Position numbers and translations under genes: made by a program
Shown: positions 57,859-64,000 of the stretch, piece after piece
Numbering within the stretch: position 1 is the stretch's first letter
Layout: each line of letters opens with the position of its first letter
Notes under the pieces: model-generated
What the model saw: only the letters and a program-made list of their open reading frames with translations
What the model was told of the DNA's origin: nothing
Databases searched by the model: none
Assembly (NCBI RefSeq): GCF_003610555.1
Contig: NZ_RAPQ01000009.1
Location: 558,001-622,000 of the forward strand
Direction: 5' to 3'
Source of the DNA: Marinifilum flexuosum
GTDB taxonomy: Bacteria > Bacteroidota > Bacteroidia > Bacteroidales > Marinifilaceae
Length of the DNA: 64,000 bases

Positions 57859-58743
57859 TTAGAATCTAATTTCACCTGGCATACCAATCTTTAGTCGCCC
57901 ATCGTTTACAACTCTTACTTTTAATGCATAAACCAATTTTACCCGCTCTTGTTTTGTTTGAATAATTTTAGGTGTAAATTCCGATTGAGATGATATCCAG
58001 GTAATTTCTCCTTCCAAACTTTCATTCTCATCAGCATTTTTATCAATGATCACCTTCACTTTTTGACCGATTCTCACGCTTGAAAGCTGATCTCCCGAAA
58101 TGTATGCTCTCAAATCCAAGGATCTTAGATCTGCCAATTTGAACAGTGGAGTTCCTGCATTCACCATTTCGAATGGTTCCTTATATTTTTCAAGTACTGT
58201 AGCAGCCTCTGGAACCATAATTTTACTCTTCGCAATCAGATCATTAATGGACTCTATTTGTCTGTCTAAGCTTTCAATATTTCCCAACACTTTGGCATTT
58301 TCGCTTTGTACTGATTTTATTTGCTTTTCAACAACCTGAATGTTTCCGTTAATATCATCTACTTCTTTAACCGAAACTGCTTCATCGGCATACATTTTAT
58401 CAATTCGTTGTTTGTCTTTTTGCAATAGAACCAACTGCTCCTTGTAAACATCAATTCTGGATATGATATTTTGAATTCCAGATGCTATTGACTTGCGCTG
58501 TGCCTTTAACTGCTCTTTTTTCAGAAACAGTTGAGCGGTATCGATATATCCTACTAAAGTTGGTTCGTTAAATACATCTCCTTCTTTAAGATTCAAGCCC
58601 ATTATTTTCCCTGAATTTTCTGCAGAGATCATGTAATCTACAGCTTCGAAATTACCATATGCATCCGATAGCTGATCTCCATTATTACATGCGCTAACCA
58701 ACATCGCAATTATCAATCCGATATATAATTTTATTTGTCTCAT
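57859..58743 (-). CDS. HlyD-family periplasmic adaptor lipoprotein
   Basis: A lipobox (LVSAC, acylated Cys19) is followed by a barrel-sandwich biotinyl-like start (AENSGKIMGLNLKEGDVFNEPTLVGYID), a long coiled-coil hairpin (about 75-185), the second half of the sandwich (TVLEKYKEPFEMVNAGTPLFKLADL), and a beta-barrel domain. It bridges the inner-membrane ABC pump and the TolC-like protein. The 294-aa length is typical. It lies between the TolC gene (3-bp gap) and the ATPases. Confidence 0.92.
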   Translation of the reverse strand: MRQIKLYIGLIIAMLVSACNNGDQLSDAYGNFEAVDYMISAENSGKIMGLNLKEGDVFNEPTLVGYIDTAQLFLKKEQLKAQRKSIASGIQNIISRIDVYKEQLVLLQKDKQRIDKMYADEAVSVKEVDDINGNIQVVEKQIKSVQSENAKVLGNIESLDRQIESINDLIAKSKIMVPEAATVLEKYKEPFEMVNAGTPLFKLADLRSLDLRAYISGDQLSSVRIGQKVKVIIDKNADENESLEGEITWISSQSEFTPKIIQTKQERVKLVYALKVRVVNDGRLKIGMPGEIRF

Positions 58744-58746
58744 TTT

Positions 58747-60045
58747 CTATCTAATTTCAGTTTTCCCTAATATTCTTTTGTATTCAGCAATGGACTGGCT
58801 CAGTTGAATTTGATGATATTCCCTGTTCAGTTTGGCCTGTATTTCCTTGTTTAAATCTTCCAGGTAATCACTGGATGTGATCACACCATTGTCAAGTTGA
58901 GAAGAAGAAGTTTTGGTCACCTCTTCCTGAAGGCACACAATTGCATCATCCTGTTCCAGTAATATTTTGAACTTAGATATGTTATTGACCTCCGTGCGCA
59001 ATTCAACCATTTGATTCTTCTGAAAACTTGATCGTTGAGTTGACACAATTTCCTTTTGCAATTGATACTTTCTTTGATTTCTTTTGCTCGATTTCCAGTC
59101 AAAAATGTTCCAGCTCAATTTTGCGCCAAGCATATAGTAGCTGTCAAAATCATCATTTAATTGATTGTATCCTGGCTGACCATATCCCAACTGACCAAAA
59201 GCGCTGATTACTGGAAGCCTGTCTTTTCTGGTGATTTCCATCTTCTCATCCAGCAATAAGTTTTGCCCTTCGAACAATTTGTACTCTGGCCTCTCTTCTG
59301 AAAGTTCATTACCCAGTTTAAATTGTCCGATCTCTTCTTTCACACCAATGGCTTCAATATCGAACTTTTCAATCCTATTCATCAACTCGGCCAGGCTTTC
59401 CAGGCTTGTTCTTTCGGCAAATTCTATTTCTTTTTCCTGCTGTTGAATGAGCAACAGTTCCGATTCCAGCACTTTGGAATTAAAAGCAGGCATTACACCA
59501 TTTTTCACAACCGATTGCACCTGTTGCAAACGTGCTGCAATACTTTTTCTTTTCTCCTCTAAAACCTGTTTGCTTTGCCTTAGCAGCAGAATGCTAAAGT
59601 ATGCATCGTTCACACGCTCTCTAAGCTCATACATTCTGACTTCCAAATCAATCACTTCAAGCTCTGCAGACAATTGCTCCAGTTTCACCTGACTTTTGAT
59701 CCTACCACCATTGTAAATCAACTGCTCAACATCCAGATTCAGGGAAATTTGTTCCTTGGGTGCACCAAAAGAATTTGGTCCTGCAAGCGGACTGCTGGTT
59801 ACATCAGACTGGTAACTCATTTTTCCATTGGCATACAATTGGGGCAAAAAGGCAGTTTTTAAATTCTCAACACTTAATCCCGATTGTTCACGTAACAAAT
59901 CTTTTCCTTTTACCAAAGGATAATTTTGCTGTACTATTTCCTGAATTTGCTCCAAACTTAATATGCTATTCTGTCCAAAGCCTATATTCATATATACAAA
60001 GCACATCAGGAATAAAGCACATTTTTTATACGATTTCATTTTCAT
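58747..60045 (-). CDS. TolC-family outer-membrane efflux protein
   Basis: A signal peptide (ending IGFGQ near residue 25) precedes a TolC fold: long helices and coiled coils with two repeat halves (LSLEQIQEIVQQNYPLVKGK; LDVEQLIYNGGRIKSQVKLEQL; RPEYKLFEGQNLLLDEKMEITRKDRLPVI), ending in the family's QLSQSIAEYKRILG. The 432-aa protein should form a trimeric outer-membrane duct for the downstream ABC-HlyD pump. Its start overlaps the TetR stop by 4 bp, so it is coupled to the regulator. Confidence 0.92.
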   Translation of the reverse strand: MKMKSYKKCALFLMCFVYMNIGFGQNSILSLEQIQEIVQQNYPLVKGKDLLREQSGLSVENLKTAFLPQLYANGKMSYQSDVTSSPLAGPNSFGAPKEQISLNLDVEQLIYNGGRIKSQVKLEQLSAELEVIDLEVRMYELRERVNDAYFSILLLRQSKQVLEEKRKSIAARLQQVQSVVKNGVMPAFNSKVLESELLLIQQQEKEIEFAERTSLESLAELMNRIEKFDIEAIGVKEEIGQFKLGNELSEERPEYKLFEGQNLLLDEKMEITRKDRLPVISAFGQLGYGQPGYNQLNDDFDSYYMLGAKLSWNIFDWKSSKRNQRKYQLQKEIVSTQRSSFQKNQMVELRTEVNNISKFKILLEQDDAIVCLQEEVTKTSSSQLDNGVITSSDYLEDLNKEIQAKLNREYHQIQLSQSIAEYKRILGKTEIR

Positions 60046-60665
60046 ACTGATTGGATTTTTATGGATTGAATTACAAAATCAGCAACATGATCGGCTCTTT
60101 TCTTTAAGACTTCTGTCACATCCTCATCAGGGTACAGGATTTCCCCGGCAACTGGTCGGCTGACAATTGGAAATATGCACAAACTCATGATATTCCATAA
60201 CAACTCCCTGGGGTCGATTGGCCTTATTTTACCTTCTCTAATATACTGCTGGATTTGCATCCTGGTTTTTTCCTTGGCTTCCACCACTCCTTCGAACTTC
60301 ATCAAACGTAAAAAGCGGTCAGGATTGGCACTGGCCTCATTCAAAACAAAAATTGGAATAAATGGATATTCAATTAAGACTCCATAGTAATGGTGACACA
60401 GATTCCTGATTTTTGCAAACAACTCCGAATCATCAGCTAAGAAAGAAGCCATAGGCCCCAACAATTTGCGAATTGCCCCTTCAAAAACCTGCTCGAATAA
60501 TTTTTCCTTATTTCGATAATAATAATGCAAGAGTGCTTTATTAATACCAGCGGCATCAGCAATTTCTTGCATACGAGCACCCGCATAACCTTTTTGGGCA
60601 AAAATATCCTTTGCTGTTTTCAATATTAACTCCTGCGTTTCTTCTGACTTTTTATTCTCTTTCAT
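60042..60665 (-). CDS. TetR/AcrR-family regulator of the export operon
   Basis: The 207-aa protein has a TetR helix-turn-helix at residues 10-55 (ETQELILKTAKDIFAQKGYAGARMQEIADAAGINKALLHYYYRNKEKLF) and a ligand-binding helical C-domain ending near VADFVIQSIKI. It heads the operon tetR-tolC-hlyD-ABC-ABC-permease-permease. Four palindromes of its likely operator type lie within 130 bp upstream, so autoregulation is expected. The effector may be an exported toxic compound. Confidence 0.93.
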   Translation of the reverse strand: MKENKKSEETQELILKTAKDIFAQKGYAGARMQEIADAAGINKALLHYYYRNKEKLFEQVFEGAIRKLLGPMASFLADDSELFAKIRNLCHHYYGVLIEYPFIPIFVLNEASANPDRFLRLMKFEGVVEAKEKTRMQIQQYIREGKIRPIDPRELLWNIMSLCIFPIVSRPVAGEILYPDEDVTEVLKKRADHVADFVIQSIKIQSV

Positions 60666-60671
60666 ACTTTT

Positions 60672-60687
60672 TTAACCATTTGGTTAA
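60672..60687. promoter_or_regulatory. TetR operator site 1
   Basis: TTAACCATTTGGTTAA is a perfect palindrome, 7 bp upstream of the tetR ATG on the minus strand. Confidence 0.8.
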
Positions 60688-60703
60688 TTCAATTATCAAA
60701 AAT

Positions 60704-60731
60704 AAACCATTCGGTTTAACCGTTTGGTTAA
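60704..60731. promoter_or_regulatory. Overlapping TetR operator sites 2 and 3
   Basis: Site 2, AAACCATTCGGTTT (60704-60717), overlaps site 3, TTAACCGTTTGGTTAA (60716-60731). Both are imperfect palindromes with ACC/GGT arms, one or two mismatches. Confidence 0.75.
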
Positions 60732-60779
60732 TGCAAATGTAGAACATTTAAATAAAGATCAAAACAATTTATACTTTTT

Positions 60780-60795
60780 TTAACCAAATGGTTAA
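60780..60795. promoter_or_regulatory. TetR operator site 4
   Basis: TTAACCAAATGGTTAA is a perfect palindrome of the same type, between the tetR promoter region and the terminator of the upstream permease gene. Confidence 0.75.
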
Positions 60796-60807
60796 AAAAC
60801 AAAAAAA

Positions 60808-60832
60808 AGAACTCTATCTGTTTAGAGTCCTT
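60808..60832 (-). terminator. Terminator of FtsX-like gene
   Basis: GAACTCTA/TAGAGTCC stem around TCTGTT; T-rich on the minus strand. It serves the 60852 gene. Confidence 0.7.
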
Positions 60833-60851
60833 TCTTAATTATAGTTCTGTA

Positions 60852-63275
60852 TTATTCGTATCGAAGTGATTTTATGGGATTTGCATTGGCTACTTTTACT
60901 GAATGTCCGCTTACCGTTAAAATTGCCAATAGTAAGGAAATACTTAGTGCAATCAAGAAATAATACCAAGGAAAATCTATTCTATACACAAAGTTCGACA
61001 GCCAATTTTGCATTGCATAATAACTTAATGGCCAAGCAATCACATTTGCAATAATTACACTCACACATAAATTTTTACTCAATAATACAATTAGATTCAT
61101 CTCGGTACCACCAAGTACTTTCCTAATTCCTATTTCCTTTACACGTTGTTGCATTTCAAAAGAAACCAATCCCAACAAGCCCAATAAGGCAATAATAAAT
61201 GCTAAGATGGTAAAGGATGTTAAGATATTGGCAACTCTTACCTCTCCTTTGAACAACGTATTGAAATCAGCATCTAAAAAGAAATACTCAAATGGTTCTC
61301 CTTTGGTCATTTTCATCCAAATTTTCTTCACCATTTTCATACCTCCCATAATATTATGCTGCTTCAGTTTCACCAACATATATCTTTGATGATATTGAGG
61401 TGTATAAGTCAAAAACATTGGCAGAATTTTATCTCTCATCGATTCAAAATGGAAATTTTTCACCACCCCAACTATTTCGATTGGTGTACGTCCGGCATCA
61501 GAGATGTTAGGTCGATACACATTCCTTCCTACAGGACAATCGGTATAGCCTAAGGCATGTATTGCCGCCTCATTGGCAATAAAAACAGAAGTGTCGGCCA
61601 ATCTATCTTTGTCGAATTTTCTTCCATCCTTCAGTTTTAAATCCAACAAATCAACAAAGTTTTCATCTACATGCATCAAGCGGAAATTGATCATCTCCTC
61701 ATTACTGGCTCCCTCTCTATACATCGACCACCCATTTGTTCCACGTCCAGGCACCATTCCTGAAAAAGAAACATTTTCAACTCCTGAATATTTAAAGAGC
61801 ATTTCCTTTATGGTTTCCTTTTCTTCTGCATCAAAGGTATAAGCACGATCAACCACCATGATTCTTTCCTTCTCAAATCCCAACTTCTTGTTTTGCATGA
61901 AATCAACCTGCTCTTTCATTACAAAGGCAGAAATTAATATTCCAATGGCAACTGTAAATTGGAACACCACTAAGGAAGCTCTAATCCTCTGCCCAATCTT
62001 TCCTTTCCTGACTTCTCCTCTCAGAATACTCATCACCCTAAATCCCGATAAGGAAAGTGCCGTATATGTTCCAGCAAAAAGGACAACAAACAATATTACT
62101 CCCAACACAAACAACAAGTAATCAGGTTGCCACAATAAAGAAGAGGAAATATTTTTCTTGGCAATCATATTAAACGATGGCAACATCAATTCAATTAGAA
62201 AATAGGACAATATGCCTGCAAACACCGTCATTATTAATGTTTCAGCATAAAACTGCAACATTAACATCTCTCTACTGCTACCAAAAACCTTTCGAACACC
62301 AACTTCATTGGCCCTTGTAAATGATCTTGCTGTAGTAAGATTGAGAAAGTTTACACAAGCCAATAACAATATAAAAAAAGCAATTGCCGAAAAAATATAA
62401 ATGTATTTGATATCACTTATTGGCTCTATTTGACCATCTGTAGTAGAATAAAGATAAATCTTTTCAAGTGGCTCTAAGTAATAGTTAAATTCATTTCCTG
62501 ATTTTTCCCATTCATAAATATCAATACCAAGTATGCTTTTTAGCCTTGGTCCCATATATTTTAAGGTAAAATCTCTGAATTTCGCTTCCAGTTCCTTATA
62601 ATCTGTTCCTGGTTCCAATAAAAAATAGGCTTGCATATAATCACTAAACCAATCATCTGCTTCTTCAGCACTCAATTTCAAATTGCAAACCAAATTGTAA
62701 TGAAAGTGAGAATTTTCAGGTATATCCTCTACTACACCTGTCACCGTGTAAAGAGTCTTTTCTCCCATCCGAATAAGCTTACCTAATGGATTGGAATTGC
62801 CAAAATATTTTTTAGCTGTAGTTTCTGTAATGACTATATTCCCAGAACCATGCAATGCAGTCTTAGGGTCACCATAAATAAACGGTCGATCGAACACTTC
62901 GAAAAAGGTGGAATCTGTCCTTAACAATTTATTTTCTACAAACTGCTTATCTTCATATGAAAAAAGAACATTACTCCTAAAATGTGTTCTAACCGCATAT
63001 TTGACTTCTGGAAAATCGGATTGTGCAGCAGGTGAAAAAGGAGCACATATGGAGTTATAATCTGTTTTTCTTTCACCCATTTTAGCTCTGGTTGCAACAC
63101 GATATATATTCTCCGATTGAGAATAAAACTTATCATAACTCAATTCATCCTGAACAAACAGGTAAATCAAAAACACACAAGCTAGTCCAATGGCTAAACC
63201 AACAACATTTATAAAGGAATATCCCTTATATTTCTTCATATTGCGAAATGCAACCTTAAAAAAATTCAAAATCAT
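60852..63275 (-). CDS. FtsX/MacB-type ABC permease, 807 aa
   Basis: The start Met at 63275 (MILNFFKVAFRNMKKYKGYS) is the usual beginning of this family; an in-frame ATG 12 codons upstream also exists. A membrane helix (about 20-40) is followed by a MacB-type periplasmic domain, then three helices (GFILLLACVNFLNL-type segment near 295, near 345 and 395), a second periplasmic domain with FMQNKKLGFEKERIMVV, and three C-terminal helices (FTILAFIIALLGLLGLVSF, VIIANVIAWPLSYYAM, and a last one). The segment EMQQRVKEIGIRKVLGG is the FtsX signature. No ATPase gene is adjacent, unlike typical MacB pairs. Confidence 0.88.
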   Translation of the reverse strand: MILNFFKVAFRNMKKYKGYSFINVVGLAIGLACVFLIYLFVQDELSYDKFYSQSENIYRVATRAKMGERKTDYNSICAPFSPAAQSDFPEVKYAVRTHFRSNVLFSYEDKQFVENKLLRTDSTFFEVFDRPFIYGDPKTALHGSGNIVITETTAKKYFGNSNPLGKLIRMGEKTLYTVTGVVEDIPENSHFHYNLVCNLKLSAEEADDWFSDYMQAYFLLEPGTDYKELEAKFRDFTLKYMGPRLKSILGIDIYEWEKSGNEFNYYLEPLEKIYLYSTTDGQIEPISDIKYIYIFSAIAFFILLLACVNFLNLTTARSFTRANEVGVRKVFGSSREMLMLQFYAETLIMTVFAGILSYFLIELMLPSFNMIAKKNISSSLLWQPDYLLFVLGVILFVVLFAGTYTALSLSGFRVMSILRGEVRKGKIGQRIRASLVVFQFTVAIGILISAFVMKEQVDFMQNKKLGFEKERIMVVDRAYTFDAEEKETIKEMLFKYSGVENVSFSGMVPGRGTNGWSMYREGASNEEMINFRLMHVDENFVDLLDLKLKDGRKFDKDRLADTSVFIANEAAIHALGYTDCPVGRNVYRPNISDAGRTPIEIVGVVKNFHFESMRDKILPMFLTYTPQYHQRYMLVKLKQHNIMGGMKMVKKIWMKMTKGEPFEYFFLDADFNTLFKGEVRVANILTSFTILAFIIALLGLLGLVSFEMQQRVKEIGIRKVLGGTEMNLIVLLSKNLCVSVIIANVIAWPLSYYAMQNWLSNFVYRIDFPWYYFLIALSISLLLAILTVSGHSVKVANANPIKSLRYE

Positions 63276-63420
63276 CACACGTAGATTAAGGTTATGTCTT
63301 TCGATTATCAATCAATATGCCACCTAATGTAACAAGCTTACTTACTGACCGATGCTTCCAACCTCTCATTCCTCACTGTGTTCGTATACGCACATTTAAT
63401 TTTCGATTATGGACAAAAAA

Positions 63421-63446
63421 AGAAGGAATGCAAATGCATTCCTTCT
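63421..63446 (-). terminator. Terminator of DUF1015 gene
   Basis: AGAAGGAATGCA/TGCATTCCTTCT is a perfect 12-bp stem with a 2-base loop; a run of T follows on the minus strand. Confidence 0.9.
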
Positions 63447-63467
63447 TCTAATATAATGTGATTCAAA

Positions 63468-64000
63468 TTAGTCTAATTTGTGAATCAATAAACCTGAACG
63501 AAGCTTAGGCTCGAACCAAGTTGTTTTAGGAGGCATGATGTTACCAGTATCAGCAATATCAATTAATTGCTGCATAGATACTGCGTACAATGCAAAAGCA
63601 GCTTTCATATTACCGCTATCTACACGTTTCTTCAACTCACCTAATCCACGGATACCACCAACAAATTCTGCACGTGTAGTCGTACGAAGATCTTTGATAT
63701 CAAGAAGGTTATCAAGAACATGGTTAGATAAGATCGTTACATCAAGAACACCAATCGGATCCTTATCATCGTAAGTACCTTCCTTAGCGTTCATTTTGTA
63801 CCACTTGCCTTCTAAATACATAGAGAATTCGTGTAATTTAGCTGGCTTGTAGATTTCTTCACCCATGCACTCTACTTCAAAAGTAGCTTCCAATTTAGCC
63901 AAGAACTCTTCAGCAGTCATACCATTTAAATCCTTAACTACACGATTGTAGTCAATAATCTTCAATTGGTTATCTGGGAAGTGTACTGCCATGAAATAGT
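63468..64000 (-). CDS. DUF1015 family protein, 5' part outside window
   Basis: The frame is open to the right edge on the minus strand; only the C-terminal part (about 176 residues) of this normally about 410-aa protein is visible. Diagnostic segments are FLMAVHFPDNQLKI-like start of the visible part, YLEGKWYKM, LDVTILSNHVLDNLLDIKDLRT and the end IMPPKTTWFEPKLRSGL. DUF1015 proteins are widespread, often near serA/serC. Their function is unsettled. The Met at 63992 is internal, not the start. Confidence 0.9.
   Translation of the reverse strand, partial: YFMAVHFPDNQLKIIDYNRVVKDLNGMTAEEFLAKLEATFEVECMGEEIYKPAKLHEFSMYLEGKWYKMNAKEGTYDDKDPIGVLDVTILSNHVLDNLLDIKDLRTTTRAEFVGGIRGLGELKKRVDSGNMKAAFALYAVSMQQLIDIADTGNIMPPKTTWFEPKLRSGLLIHKLD

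Overview
The window looks like chromosomal DNA of a Bacteroidota bacterium, most likely a marine, fermentative member of the Marinilabiliales (Marinifilum/Labilibaculum type). The sequence-based reasons are AT-rich DNA, -7 boxes of the form TAnnTTTG, almost no Shine-Dalgarno sites, a trimeric NuoE/NuoF-like [FeFe] hydrogenase, butyrate kinase, a GH20 lipoprotein and many LxxC lipoproteins. The order-level placement is inference. No rRNA, tRNA or CRISPR array was seen.

Layout. 1-2.3 kb: accessory DNA with a left-truncated helical protein, a nine-copy 20-21 bp array, a GIY-YIG-like protein and hypotheticals. 2.3-6.7 kb: a RAYT/Y1 transposase among REP-like GGGC/GCCC hairpins, interleaved with two TlpA-like thioredoxin proteins and a DUF4932-type metallopeptidase. 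6.7-16.7 kb: envelope and redox genes (sanA-like, lgt, rubredoxin-DUF2231, hexosaminidase), then a Crp/Fnr regulator next to yceI and azoreductase genes with FNR-like operators, and a divergent nitroreductase/HxlR pair. 17-22 kb: two sensor kinases and an NtrC-type response regulator on the minus strand. 22-30 kb: OMP, C1 peptidase, cytidylate-kinase-like protein, TPR lipoprotein-like protein, rarA and kdsA. 30-33.7 kb: hydABC-type bifurcating hydrogenase. 34-37.5 kb: S41 peptidase, an orphan gp19-like tail-tube protein, a WG-repeat lipoprotein and a DUF5713-like lipoprotein. 37.6-44.5 kb: an AT-rich minus-strand cluster of PfkB kinase, membrane-anchored NB-ARC/TPR STAND protein, B12-binding radical SAM enzyme, nucleotidyltransferase-HEPN, TIM-barrel isomerase and a membrane GAF-like protein. 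This is the best candidate for an undescribed system. 44.8-49.5 kb: a thirteen-copy 22-bp array next to a helical protein, palindromic repeats and MITEs around butyrate kinase. 49.5-64 kb: serine hydrolase, a class III cyclase beside a cyclic-nucleotide-gated K+ channel, a seven-gene TetR-TolC-HlyD-ABC export operon with four TetR-type palindromes, an FtsX/MacB permease and a truncated DUF1015 protein.

How they may work together. Cyclic nucleotide signalling recurs: a cyclase, a gated K+ channel, a cNMP-domain kinase and a Crp/Fnr regulator are all present. The two tandem arrays share an unusual design, with G/C alternation at one position between successive units and about two helical turns per unit. 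All functions are assigned from motifs read by eye; no database search was run.
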